Of a DNA stretch of 64,000 nucleotides, positions 1-12,453 are shown in pieces; position 1 is the first letter of the stretch; each line of letters opens with the position of its first letter. The stretch covers positions 59,338,345 to 59,402,344 of the forward strand of contig NC_091015.1 of assembly GCF_041296385.1 (NCBI RefSeq). The letters run 5' to 3'. A model generated the notes under the pieces. It was given only the letters and a program-made list of their open reading frames with translations. It had not been told where the DNA came from and made no database searches. Made by a program: the position numbers and the translations under genes. This DNA is from Aphelocoma coerulescens. Taxonomy: Eukaryota; Chordata; Aves; Passeriformes; Corvidae.

Positions 1-3000
1 ACATCTCTTCTTTCTGCCTCTTTCTGCTATGAATATTTCTGGTCAGAAAAAGAATCCTGAATAACATCATAAAAACCTCTATGGAACCCAAAATTTTATC
101 AATGTCATTGAAGTTTGCATCTACAGGGTGTCACACGTAGATTATACACATCAGATATGTATAATTTACTAATGTCCTTGCAGTAAAGGAAGAAATAAGC
201 CTTACAGTGCTAATGCTTATGTACTAGTGCTCTGCTGTAGCTAGAAAAAGCGTCTCTATCATGAAATAAAGGAAAATTCATGAACCTGCATTTACAAATC
301 TGATCTGGAGAATTTAAGCTAGAGTTTATGTGAATTAATCCAACAGAAATAGGCCAATAAAGCTCTGGAAGCCTCTTGTGGAATCCACTGTCACTCTGTA
401 AAGCTTTGCTAGAACATGATTTCTGGGACAGGCTCCCTGGTAGGCATCTGTGGTTCCTGTTTTTAGATAAAGAAGGACCTGCATCCTGCTCTGCAAAGCA
501 AAGCTAAAAAGACAAATAGGGAAAAAATGTGGGGTTTTTTCCAAAAAGATAACTCAGGAAACAGTCAAAAGCAAAAGGAAATGTTCCAGCTTTGGAAAAA
601 AATAATTCTTCTTCTCTTCCTTGATCACTGTAGTAATTGTATGTTTCAGTGTTTCATAGGAAGATATTTTTGTTTTCTCTCCAGTGTTCAGATGTGGAGC
701 ACTGGAATCAAGACTATACAAAGTAATTGCATACAGTGGCGTGGTGCAGCCATTCTTTACATTTTACCAAGTAAAATTATGAAATAAATTATATCTAAAA
801 TAGCATCAGATGTATTAAGATCTGCCAAACAGTCTGTACTTAATGCTTAGACTTCCACAGACCCTGATTTTTGGTGGATGGCTCTTCACCTTAGAAATCA
901 GGGATTTGACCAAGCTATGTTAAACTCAGTTAAGAAAAATTCATCATAGTTTAACTGCGGTCAGCACCAATGGATAAGAAATTTAAAGCTTCAGCTCAGA
1001 AATAGAATAAACCAAGATTTAATACCTAGATACTATTATTTCTCTAATACTTCAAAACAAAAAATAAAGAGCAATGGAAAGTGAACTTTCTCTTCCAGTC
1101 TATCAGATGCCACACCGAACTTGCCAAACAATACAATCACATTTTCAAAATACTATTAGTGGTACTCACAATTAACCTATTCTAATAACTTAAAAGACTG
1201 TGACTTCTTCCCTAAAAATGGAAGGACTCTTAAAAGTCTTAGCTGTTTATTTGTTTATAGTGATTTCCATGTTAATACTTTATATATACAATGTGTTTCT
1301 TCAAGTTACATGAAAAGTGAACAACTGTTCTCTCTTATTTACAGAGTGTTCTATAGATGTGTGAAATGGCAACAGGGTCAAGCTAAAATTGCCACTAAGC
1401 CTACAAAACTTGGAAAACATAATTCTACTGCTCTTGATGATGTATAATACATAATGTTTTATTGAGAATTTAAAAAATGGCATGGGAGTTATCCAAAAAG
1501 GGAGAAAATTCAAGATTGCTAGATCTGTATTTCTTTTACTGAGAAATAATACTGTATATGCTCTCAAAAGAGAGCTACACTGTGACTGTGCTTCTTGATG
1601 CATTCAAAGACATATTTTTCTAGACAAATGCTGAAGCATATATTTACGCAATGAGAAGAAATTGTGTATTATTTAGGGTTTGACAAAATTCCACCTGTGT
1701 ACAGTTACTGCACAAATACCAAGTTCATGTATGTCTGATAAACAGAAAAGTAGATGCGATTAGAAATAATGCTGTTATGTGGAATCATCACTCTGTCTTT
1801 CCATTTCACATATAGATGTAGAGCTAAAGCTTGAAGCGCGAATGTTTGGGATAGAATAAATGTGATGTAGACCACAGAGTGCCTTTTGGTTCTTCATGAG
1901 GACTTGTGGGGCCAGTATGAAGGTAATTTGAAAGCCGTTAAGTACATGCCCTGGATTTACTGGATTTACATTGAGCTAAAAAAATAAGGGTCGAGATATC
2001 TTCCAAAAAAGTCAAGGTTTACCCTAAATTTATCTTGTCTTTCACTTGTCTTCTTCTTCTTTCCTTTTACACTTGTCTGTTTGGGGGAAAGATGGATGCA
2101 AGTTCTTTTCTTCAAACCAGAAAGTGTTACTGGATACATGGGTTCACTGTCTTAATAAGAGCCCTTAAGGGGTATCAACAGGATGCAATGGATGTAGCTT
2201 CCTTTCACTTGTCTCTTTGTGCAGTACAGTCTCTGTGAAAAATACCTATTTAGTGACAGCAGAGAATTAGGAAGAGCTTACTGGTGTTATTTGATAACAA
2301 ACACAATTTAAGAAATGTGCAGCTCTTTTCCCTTGCCCCTGTAATGGCTTTAATTCTACGTTTTTAGATGTTTATTTCAAGAATGGGGTTTAAATCTTGA
2401 TATTTTGCAAACTGTAAGAATCAACACCACCAGGACTACAGAAGTGGAAATGAACTATGTCAATCATCTTTTCCACCAAAGAAAACCTATCTCATAACCA
2501 CAATGCTAGGCTCCTGATTTTAGTGCATGATATTCTAGCAGAGCCCATGTTAGTCTGATTCTCTGGCGAGCCACTTCCTTTCATACTAAGACTCTAGAAG
2601 TTTTGGTCCTCATAGCACTGTCAAACATATAAAAGCTAAACCTTCACAACATGTTACAGATCAGAAGAGATAAATCAGCTACCAGAATCTGCTTGAAGTT
2701 TTCAAGCTACTCAAAAAGATCTTTATAGTGAGTCACCAGTCTTGCAAAGATAGGTCACATTTAAATTATGAGCTAATGCATTATTTATATTGGAGAAATT
2801 GTAACTCAGAAATCACTGTTATAAACAAGAGAAAGGTCTGTGCAAGAGCAGTGAAATTATACTGCAATTTGCTCAGCTACAAAGATAAATTATTTCTAAG
2901 CAATATATATTATAAATAGGAGTGCTATACAAATAAGCTGTCCCTGAATTATAGTCGAACAGGACAAAATGCTACCAATTTCTGTGCAAAACTGAGTGTG

Positions 3001-3110
3001 GTTTACAAGATAATGACAGTTCTCACGGACAGAATACATGGGCTGCAGACAATAATCAAAATCAGAAGCTCAAGTTGACAAAAAAGTGATTCCTAGAATT
3101 CTGAAGAAAG
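1..3110. other. AT-rich intronic sequence, nothing recognised
   Basis: No gene, LTR, LINE or long simple repeat is recognisable here. Reading frames of 63-100 codons occur on both strands but lack family motifs, splice context or codon bias and look like chance frames. Confidence 0.6.
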
Positions 3111-4690
3111 TCATAGAATCATAAAAAAATATTAGGTTTATCAGGTTTAAATTAAAAAATCTGTAATGTAGGAATAGTGGGTTTGTCAGACAAGAAAAGG
3201 AGAAAGAATACTAGTGCCTATGTGACCATGAGAAAAACAGACAAAGAGAATTCTGCTCTAAAACAACTTTCTTATCCCACCTGATGCAAGCTTTCTTTTC
3301 TCCAGGCTGAACAGTCCCAACTCTCTCAGAATCTCCTCACAGGAGAGATGTTCCAATCCCTTTATCGGATGGGCGGTGCTTTTTCTGGACTCTCTCCAAT
3401 ATGTCCATGTCTCTGTCTCTTGTACTGGGAACTAAAAATGGACACAGCACTGCAGGTGAGGCCTCACTAAGGGTGAACAGAGGGGCAGGATCACCATCCT
3501 CATCCTTCTGGCAATGCTTTTTCTAATGCATTGGCTTACTTGGCCACAAGTGTACATTGCTGATTCATGGTCAGCACCACCAGGGCCTTTTCTACCAAAC
3601 AGCTTTCCAGCTGCTCAGCCTCCAGCTTGTGCTGGTGCATGGGGAAATTTACCCCAGGTTCAAGGCTTTTCATTCATCTTTGTTGAACTTCATGAGGATC
3701 CTGTCAGCCCGTTTCTCCAGCCTTCTCGTGTTCCTCCTGATGTCAGTAGAACACTCTGATATGTCAGCTACTCTTCCCAGTCATGTATCACCTGCAAAGT
3801 CTCTCAGGGTACACTTTGTTCCAGCATTCAGGTCATTAAGGAAAATGTTATACAATATTGGCTTCTTTATTGTTACCTGGGGTATCAGTCAAGTTGCACT
3901 AGCCACTTGCCTTCAACTGGACTTTGTGCCACCGATCACAACCAACTGAGCACTTACCAAATGCACTTTTTCAGCTGCTCTGTGAGGATGACTTGGGAGA
4001 GTGTCAAATGCTTTACTGAAGGTAAGGTAAAGAACATCCAATGCCCCCACCCCCTTGTCCACCAAGCCAATCACCTTACTGTAGGAGGCTTTAGGTTGAT
4101 TGTGCATGAATTCTCTTCATAAATCTGTGCTGACTACCCCCAATAAACCTTGTGTTCTTCCCGTGCTTAGAAATGGTTCCTTCCCAGGCACTAAGATGAG
4201 GCTCACCAGCCTGTATTCCCTTGGATATTTTTTTCTTGTTTTTCTTGAAGATAGGAGGGGAATTTTCTCCCTTCCAGTCTTCTGGAACACCTCCCAGTTG
4301 CCACCTCCCAACTTTTCAAAGGTGACTGATGCTGGCCTTGCAAAGGTATCAGCCCCTTCCCTCAGCATTTGTGGGTACAAACCCATCAGGCTCCATGGAC
4401 TTATGTATGTCCATCTTGTTGGAAGTGCTTCCTAAATCTGGTCTTCCACAAAGAGTAAGTCTTACATGTTCCAGGTACCTGGTCTGAGGGGGCCTCAGAC
4501 TTCTGAAGCCCAGTTTTACTGCCCAAGATTACAGCAAAAAAGGTGTTCAGTACCTCAGCCTGTTCCATGTTACTTGTCCCTCATTTTCCTTCCCCATTCA
4601 GCAGTAGGCCTACATTTTCCCTAGTCTTCCTTTTGCTGTTTAGGGACTTTATTGCCCTTGCTGTTTATTTCCACAAATAAACCTACATAT
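3111..4690 (-). mobile_element. CR1 LINE, 5'-truncated and decayed
   Basis: Avian CR1 non-LTR retrotransposon, read on the minus strand. The 3' end is at the low coordinate, where the complement of the ATTCTATG-type terminal repeat appears (3108-3126). At 3286-3480 the complement of the usual CR1 3' region is seen (CTCCAGGCTGAACAGTCCCA, then ACTGCAGGTGAGGCCTCAC). Further up, minus-strand frames keep reverse-transcriptase pieces: LVDKGVGALDVLYLTFSKAF at 3990-4070 (CR1 RT motif around SKAFDT) and a block at 4117-4386 with FEK, EVFQKTGREK and YRLVSLILVPGK. Frameshifts separate these blocks and the 5' part is missing, so the copy is dead. Similarity fades near 4690. It lies in the same orientation as the host exon. 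Confidence 0.9.
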
Positions 4691-5967
4691 GATTTTTAAA
4701 ACTTACTAAGACTTGCAGTTATTTTCTTCATAGGTTGGAAAGGAAGTTTTTTCTTTACTTTTAAGTCCTGGGAGACACTCAGGTGAGGGTCTTCCATGCT
4801 AACAAAATTTGTGAGCCTTTTGCAATGTATGCACCTCATGTGAGCCAGGATTCCTGCTAGATTAGAAGTATGGTATGGTCATGAAAGGTTACTGTTTGTG
4901 AATCGTGTGGTTACCCAACAGTGAAACATGAGGTCACATGGTTTGCACCAAGGCTCTCAGTGGGATTTAATTGAATGAAAATGATGTAGCATGGGGTGTC
5001 AAGTTTTGACTGCATACTAAAGCCCAGGATTCATGATTAATTTTACTTGCAAAGAAAACTACAGATAAAGAAACTAAAAGCACAAAAAATGCTCCGGACA
5101 ACTGAAATGCACATGGGGAAATAGGAATGATAGGTAAGAGTTACTGAAGTTAGGACACATAGCTTCATTATGCTATCTTCATGAAAAAATACAGCAAGAT
5201 CATTAGCAGCCAGCAGGGATAAGTATCTCAGTTTTATTACTCACAAGAAACATTCAAAATATGTGAACATATGCTTTAAAATGTCACTGCTTCATTCTGA
5301 CCTCTTCTTGGGCTGTCATAATTTGTTACTCTTATGTCTAATACATTTTAATTTCTGCCATCTTCTGGAAACTTCTTACAGCGCAACACTTGCAACAAAA
5401 TCTTGAAGTGCAGCTGGTGTCAAAGCATCTCACATCAACTCTCAAATATGCTGTTCTAATGAAATTTAGGACTGTAACCTAATTCATAGTTTTATTTCCA
5501 TCTACAACTACGAACAGGATTAGAAGCCATAGGATGCCCACTGGCCATTCTGGTGCTGCTGCTGCAGTAGCCTGGTCCTGTGGGACTCTCCAGGAAGATG
5601 TTCTGGGTGGAAGTTCAAACTAAGCATTTAAAAGGTGGATTCTGCAATAAGACCTACAATCTGTACATAGGTACCTGATGTCTTCCAGATGCTGACTGTG
5701 CAAACACTTCCTGACTGCCACTGAAAGTAGTAGTGAGCTTTCACTGACTACTGCAAGGGTGAGCTTTCTGTTCTTTTCACTTCCTAATACATAGCATTCG
5801 CATATAACCTGATTTTTATCTCAACAATGGAGTTTTAAATAAAAAATCTGGAGCTAAAAGTGGCAACTTTGTTGCATAAGCCTAAAAGGTTAAATACACC
5901 TTTGAGAAATTATTAGATCCAGAATAGCTTTTATTTTTAATTTTTTTTTTATTTGAAGACACTCTTG
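4691..5967. other. Intronic sequence, no recognised element
   Basis: The first part (to about 4800) may be a few more bases of decayed CR1 but I cannot align it. The remainder is AT-rich unique-looking sequence, with a T-run at 5937-5950 beside the LTR boundary. Confidence 0.5.
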
Positions 5968-6288
5968 TGAGGAATGAGACAACTCTTTGTAGAAATTAAA
6001 ACAATTTATTAAAACAGAAAAATTGAAAAATTGCAAAAAAAACCTAACAAAATATAAAAATTTTGGATCCTGATGGCTCGAGAGATATGCCCCAGGAGCG
6101 CAGGGATTCAGGAGCTTTAGGCTTAAGACAGCTCTGAACCTCAGGTAGAGAAAAAAAATAAACTTGCAGTTTAGGCTGGTCAAAAAGAAATCTATTTCTA
6201 AAAGCCCCTAGAAAGGGGTAGGCTTCTCCAGCACTGCCTTAGCAAGCTGGAGAGGAAGGGAAAGAGAGTGGGCGTGTCTTTTGGATTC

Positions 6289-6296
6289 CTTTTATA
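6289..6296 (-). promoter_or_regulatory. TATA box of the minus-strand LTR
   Basis: TATAAAAG on the minus strand, placed 9 bp downstream of a GC-box-like tandem repeat and about 280 bp upstream of AATAAA, the normal U3/R arrangement. Confidence 0.65.
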
Positions 6297-6304
6297 GCTT
6301 TTGC

Positions 6305-6346
6305 TCCGCCCACAGTCCGCCCACAGCCCACCCACAGTCCACCCCC
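6305..6346 (-). repeat. 11-bp GC-box-like tandem repeat in LTR U3
   Basis: On the plus strand the units are TCCGCCCACAG twice (6305-6315, 6316-6326), CCCACCCACAG (6327-6337) and a partial TCCACCCCC (6338-6346). The minus strand therefore reads repeated GTGGGCGGA, resembling GC-box (Sp1/KLF-type) sites directly upstream of the TATA box. Binding is inferred, not shown. Confidence 0.7.
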
Positions 6347-6545
6347 CTGGTTCAAGGCGGTTGGTGTTTTCCCCTTGACAGACCACCTCTGTCCACCAAT
6401 GGCTCCTCCTGGTCAGAGGGGTGATATTAGTTGAGATAAGGGTCATGTGCTTATGGGGGGCTGGGCTGTTTGTTGCAACTGGGGTTTTTTTAAAATCTGC
6501 CTTGAAACCAAGATACAAGTAAAACATAAAAATACATCCAACACA

Positions 6546-7400
6546 TCTTAAAACACTTGTAAAGGTATACAGTAAACACAGGAAGACCATAAAAACTTGA
6601 TTAGTGTACCTGGACTGATGGATTGATTTTAACATTCAATTTAAAAATATTAAGCTCAAATTAATTAAAGCACTTAATATGCAAAGACCAAGCACAAATA
6701 GGGATTTCATGTATGACAACTCTGATGATGGCTTTGGTACTTTTTAAACCTGCTCATGCTCCTCCCTCTTCCCTTGCCCTCCTCTGCCTTTTTTTACACG
6801 TAAAGATTTACATCTTGATACACTACAAATATGGTTAGCTTTTTCAAAGCAATATATAAATCTATTATATAAATCTAGTTCACCAAGTCATCTCTTACTG
6901 TAAGGCAGAGTCTTTTTTTGTGCATAGCAATAAGAATAGCTTCACACAAAAAAAATCAGATCTCTTCTTTCCTCTCCTTGATGAACAAAGAAAGAACTCA
7001 CCTGGCTATCCCCTGCTTTGAAGAATAATTGAGACTTACATTAGAGCACACCATATAGAATAGAGTGAACAGGACAGATGAGTATCCTAAGACCAGATCA
7101 AATTATGAGCATTTTCAGTTTCCACAGCCCCTTTGCAACATTTGCTAGATATAGGATAAGACATTGGAATGGAAGATTGAGAGTTAGCCATAGAACTTGA
7201 AAAATGTAAAAACGTGCTAGAGGATTCTATTAAGTGCCCATCATATATAACTGCAGTACATTTTTATCTTTGCATTAATTTCTAGTCTTTCAAAAGAAAC
7301 AAGAAGCCAAATAGGCATCATGCCTATAATTGCCTTAAGAAAGTGAAATCATGCTAAGTGCTTTACTTAGTGGGGAAAATTAAACTGCCTCCTTAATTTT
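6546..7400. other. Intronic sequence, no recognised element
   Basis: AT-rich, with a short pyrimidine-rich patch at 6755-6795. No coding or repeat signature was recognised. Confidence 0.55.
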
Positions 7401-7580
7401 TCTTTTTTTTCTTTTTCTTTTTCTTTTTCTTTTTCTTTTTCTTTTTCTTTTTCTTTTTCTTTTTCTTTTTCTTTTTCTTTTTCTTTTTCTTTTTCTTTTT
7501 TTCTTTCTCTTTCTCTTTCTCTTTCTCTTTTTCTTTTTCTTTTTCTTTCTCTTTCTCTTTCTCTTTCCCTTTTCCTTTTT
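7401..7580. repeat. Hexanucleotide microsatellite (CTTTTT)n/(TTTCTC)n
   Basis: About 180 bp of pure pyrimidine on the plus strand. The first half is nearly perfect CTTTTT repeats (about 7411-7500), followed by TTTCTC-type repeats and a mixed tail. It is purine-only on the minus (host-sense) strand, where it yields a spurious Lys/Glu-rich reading frame. Confidence 0.95.
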
Positions 7581-10500
7581 CGCCGTAAAACAAACTAGTT
7601 TTACAGTTAAAAAAAACTGTGGTGGGGTTCTTTCAGGGACATCTTAAAACTGTACCATACAAAATACCCCATACAGAGGAGTAACCCCAAATAACTTCTC
7701 TCCTGGAGGCTGATTAGTTAGACAGACTAAGGAAGAAAAAGGAAAACCGAACTAATAGGCCTTGGTATGATCTTGGCAGTGCTGGAAGAAGAGGAGGCAA
7801 ACAACTAATCCTCAGATAGACCCAGGTGTGGTGAAAAGCCACCTCTACCTGCAAGTGATTTTCTGCAGGGTGAAACTGGACAGGCAAGCTCTCAGTATAC
7901 ACACATACACAATCAATCCTTCCCCTGGCCCCAACTTTAAGAAGCCAGTTAGCCAGAGGACAGTATAGCATAGCTCTTGTGGATACCCCATTTCTCTCAT
8001 CGTGAAGCATTTATCTTTTCCTTTGGTGGAAGGATAATGATTAGATCCCAATGGATTTGGGTGGTATTGCAGGAACGAATACCAGGACAACATATGGCAT
8101 TACCTCTTGTTAAATTTTATGTTCTTTCATTCAAATCTTCATAGTGCTGCTCGGAAGTTGTTCCCTACCATATATCAGCTGGACCTTGGCCTCTTACCTG
8201 AAAATCGACCGGAAAATTTTGAGGCCAATTTTAATGTAAATAAATACCTTCCATTTTAGAGGACAGGACCATTTCTTCTGCCTAAAAGGTTTTCTCAGTG
8301 ATAGCTCCTGTCATCCTTCTGTTTAATGAGAAAATGAATAAGGGATAATGAATAAGGGATAATTTATTTTATATCTTCTCTTATAAATACAGTCCCTGAC
8401 TTCTCCAGATTTCAGCACACATACAGAAACTAGGATACAAACCTTAGGAACAAATAAACAAAAAATTGTCTTCATATGAAAAAAACTGTGGAAGTGTTTA
8501 AGAAAAAACTGTGGAATTCTGTTGGGAACATAGAAGACCACCTTATCAATGAAGTTCACACCCTCAGTGAAATGACTAAACCACTGTTCTCCTGAAGTTT
8601 GAAATGACATGAGTCCTAGCTATAATTGATTTCTCTGATTTATGCCTGAATGGCCCACTTCTCCTTTAATATTAAACCCCGCAAGCGATTTGCTATTTCT
8701 CTGCAATAGAGCTAATTTCAACATGCTGTCAAGTGGAGTTGCTTGAAAATTATAAGTAGAATTTGCATAAAATGGAAGAACTTGTTTTGTAAGTGGGAGA
8801 AGTTATTCAAGTGCTAAAAGGCTTCTGAAAAAAGCACAGCTCTATGACTACACAATAAAGGACAACAACTTGGTTATTGCTGTGGAAAGTTGTCTTGGAA
8901 AACTTCCTGTAGGTAACAGCTCAGTGTTCATAAGCAGAGAAAAAAGGCAAGCAGAATGCTAAGAATTATTATAGAATGAAGTAAGAATCAAAGATTTTGA
9001 AATAACATTTGCCACTACAGATGTGCATTTTCTCTCATGTTTGAATACAGCATGTATTTCTTCCTATCTCATCTCAAGGAATAAGAGGCTAACATGGTCT
9101 TGGAAGAGGACAGCTAAGGGGCAGTACAATACAAATTTTTAGTGGTGTGGTAAACTGGCACCAGCAATGGGTAGGCGTCGTTCTTGCAGTACAGAGCTCA
9201 AATTAATTCACTGCCACCACCAGGTAGCAGGGGCAAAACAAAAAGAAGTCCTTCCTCATGTTTTTCCACTATAGAGATCACCACCTTTGGGTTTCAGGGC
9301 AAGACAGGGGAATATAAAGCAGAAGAGAGTTAAAACAGAGTGGAAAAACTACAGGCAAGAAAAACAAGAGTGCAGTCTCTCAGCCAAGAATTTTTTAAAC
9401 TACTGATGTTTGGAAAGAAGACCAAGAAAATATTATCCTGCACTTATCCTGTTCTTGAATGTTTTCCCTAGGTATCTGGTGGATACCATGAAACTTGAGG
9501 ACTGATGCAGTTTTCACCTGGTTTTGATGGTGCTCTTTTTAGAAAGCTATTACCAGGGAGCAGCAAGAATGGGCTGCTCTGTAAGGGAAGACTCCTGGGA
9601 AGCTAGAGTGAATCAAGGCAGGCAGGGCATGAAACCCACAATACCAAGCAAGGTGAGACATGGCCATCTGCTGCTCTGCACCATCAGTCAATCTGGCAAT
9701 AAGGCAGGAAGCAGACCTAGACAGAAGATGAAATCAGTGGGTCAGGGCTTGAATTAGTGAGGCACATTGCCAGACACTGGTCAAGCTGCACTGTACCTTA
9801 AAGATGAGAGGAGAAGATAAAAACAAAGAGGTGGAGAAGCCATTACTTCTCATAACTCTTCCTTACAATGCTCTCCACACACATCTCTTGTACAAGGACA
9901 GGCAGCTGCACCAAAAACTGACCCTGAGCCCAGGCAGCTAGACCACTAAGGGCAGTGAGAGGTGAGAGGCTGCACTCGACCCTGATGTTGTACAGGGCTT
10001 TGCTTGCTCCACCAATGCAATGACTGTGCTATGTGAGCTTTCTGATGCATCTCAACCATAGAAAAAAACCACTTTTTTAAGGGTTGAACACCATTTACCT
10101 AAGAATTAGACTTAACCGCCTTGTATTCCGTGCACGCATTTCTGCTCCACTCTCATTATAACACTGATTTCAGTAGAAGTTTTCACTTCATTTAGAAAGA
10201 GCACACTATGATAGTGGCTGATGTGTTTCCTTTTATCACTCGTAGCCTATTATTACAACCTTCTATACTGCTGGTTGGTGTAACCTTTGAAACTCCTTTC
10301 AGAAAATTGCCGGAATTCAGTGTAGCAAATTCAGGTCACAGTATACGACATTTTTCATTGGTCAAACATATAATTAATTGCTAGTTCAATTCAAGAACAA
10401 CAAACACAGGTTGGTTTTTTTATCCCTGTCTGAGGGATATATTTTGTTTCAATTACATCTTAAACTGTTTGAAGCAGATCTGTTACTGAGAGGATGGCTG

Positions 10501-11334
10501 CCCCAGCAAATCTTTTACTGTGCAATTACATTCATTGTGGAGTTCAGATTCAAAACATAGAAAAGCATTCTCACACCCAGATTTCATTATTAACTCTATC
10601 ATTATTAGCAATTGCCCTCTACAAAGAAAGCCATAGAACTAGAGTTTGAGAGATGTATGGTTCATTAAATACTTACATTTATTAGAAATTTCCTTGAGTT
10701 TTTATGGTGTTCTTAACAGCTATCTTAGCTTAACCATGTGAAAATTGCTTCATTCTTTGTATGTTCTACACCCCAAGCTGGCATTTGGCACATTTTTTAA
10801 CAAGTACAGTGAGGGTTTTCCTTTGGAAACAGAGCAATCTGTGTATTGTTTGTACCTTCACTTCACATTGATTTGACTTTTCTCATGAAAAAAGAATACC
10901 TAATAAAACCCTGTACATTCTTCTCAGCACAGGAATGTGTAACAAGAATGATCAGGAACCAGACACAACTTCCTGAAGGCGTAGCTACAGTGATGGAGGA
11001 GACAGCTTAGTCCCAGGAACTACAAGGGTAAAGGGAATAAAAAAACCCCCATGAGTTTATTATGTTGGAGAAAGCTACCATGTCAAAGAGGTCGAAAATA
11101 AACTTCTAACTCTTCATATTTGATAGAGAAAGAACTAAAGGCCTTGAAGAAAAAGTGTCAATACAATATGCTACATCCTTCAGCCTGTAGAATTTGCTGC
11201 CTCTTACACAATCTTCAATCATCCCATCTTCAAGGAAAAGTACAAGACAAGGACAATTTAGGCCAGCGGTCTCTGAATTGCCTTCTTAGCTACGTTGTTC
11301 TACAGAAACTATTGTAAAAGTCCATGGAAACTAT
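7581..11334. other. Intronic sequence, one small tandem duplication
   Basis: No gene or interspersed repeat recognised. A perfect 14-bp duplication of ATGAATAAGGGATA lies at 8334-8347 and 8348-8361. Around 9480-9990 the sequence is somewhat less AT-rich but shows no family I can name. Confidence 0.5.
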
Positions 11335-12058
11335 CTGGCTGTATTAGGTTGAACCTGAGTTGATGGACAGTCTTTTAGACCAATGACGCTTCTCACAATT
11401 TACATATTTAAACCGCACGGAAAGGCGGGATTTCCTTTTGTCGGGCTCGCCTGCTGGAAGGTGGGGGGGGTTCCGAGCCTCCAGGCCCCGCCAGGCCGGG
11501 CCAGGCCGGGGCCACTGCCCCTTCCCCCCTTTCCCAACGCCGCGGCACGGACCTTGGGTCGCTGTGGGGGACTGTCCCAGAGCCACAGGCAGCTAAAACC
11601 AGCCATGGACTGCTCAGAGCTAAACCCACCCAGCACGGCTTCTGAGGACAGGCGGGTCCTTCTCCTCGCCATGCGGAGCCGGCGGAGTCAACGGGAATCA
11701 GCGTAGCCTCCTGTCTGCAGCCAGCACACCTCGTGCTGAACTGAAGAAGACACCATGCAGCCAGCAGCACAAAGGGAGCGAGGCTTTCTCCACTGTAAAG
11801 CCTGACAAGAACACTCTTCAACATGGCAGCTTCAGAGTCAGAGAGAAAGTGAGTCCCGTGAGACGGAGCTGAGCATGGCGACGGGAGAAAAGAGGGCGGT
11901 GCCGCGATTCTCGCGCGTAGCTTAAAAAAAACTTCTTGCATGCTGTGGTAAGAAACTGTAATACCACGAACTGTTTGTCTCTAATCCATTTGAAGAACAT
12001 GGGGGGATGGAGAATCCTCGTGTGGCCTGTGAAGATTGTGAAGAGCGCCTATGCCAGG

Positions 12059-12066
12059 CTATATAG
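12059..12066 (+). promoter_or_regulatory. TATA box of the CpG-rich LTR
   Basis: CTATATAG in the context GGCTATATAGAAGC, with AATAAA 81 bp further downstream and another signal at 12486. This is the best core-promoter match in the LTR; the start site itself is not visible. Confidence 0.55.
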
Positions 12067-12405
12067 AAGCAGTGAGAGGCTTTTAGAGACTTGTGGCGAA
12101 GAAAGCTTTTGTGTGCAGGCCAAAATAACGTATCCTTAAAAAGGTTAATAAACCCATGTGATGGCCCATGGTTTGCAGTGTGAAGGAACTGTGAGATTTT
12201 TCATGGGAGAGATGTTTTACACCACAGCAGATTGATTGTTTCCGGGCGGGTCTGCTGTTGGTGGCAGTTTGGGAACCACGTGCAACTGAAGAAAACCCTT
12301 TTTTCCTTAAGCATAAGAGAGAGAGTTTTCAAGAACTGGAACACTGACTAACATCCCATGTTCTGTTACCCTTTGTGCGAGTTGGGTAAAAGGAAAGAAA
12401 TGCTG

Positions 12406-12453
12406 GAAAGGGGGGGGGGAGGAAGGGGGGAATTTGCTTTTTTTTTTTTTTTT
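12406..12453 (+). repeat. G-run followed by T-run inside LTR
   Basis: Two G-runs (about 12411-12419 and 12425-12430), with AG-rich spacers, followed at once by a T-run of about 16. The G-rich part could form a G-quadruplex; that is inference from composition. Confidence 0.7.

Larger units (their letters stand above)
5968..6545 (-). mobile_element. Solo LTR of an endogenous retrovirus
   Basis: Read on the minus strand the element runs from TGTGTTGGATG (6545) to ATTCCTCA (5968), the TG...CA ends of a retroviral LTR. In order it shows a U3 with an ATTGG (inverted CCAAT) motif, four tandem copies of an 11-bp GC-box-like unit (6305-6346), a TATA box (TATAAAAG, 6296-6289), then an AATAAA polyadenylation signal (6010-6005) before the U5 end. 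Flanks TCTTG and TCTTA could be a 5-bp target duplication with one change, but the outer edges are uncertain by a few bases. No internal gag/pol/env sequence lies on either side, so this is a solo LTR left by recombination. It sits in the sense orientation of the host gene. A 145-codon frame inside it is not a gene. Confidence 0.75.

Noticed and set aside
6198..6635. 145-codon minus-strand frame
   Set aside because: It spans the U3/R part of a solo LTR and crosses the LTR edge; no retroviral protein motif is present.
7393..7593. Lys/Glu-rich minus-strand frame
   Set aside because: A translation of the hexanucleotide microsatellite; no protein expected.
11408..11941. 177-codon minus-strand and overlapping GC-rich frames
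   Set aside because: They lie wholly inside the LTR U3, occur in several frames at once and reflect GC-rich composition with few stop codons.
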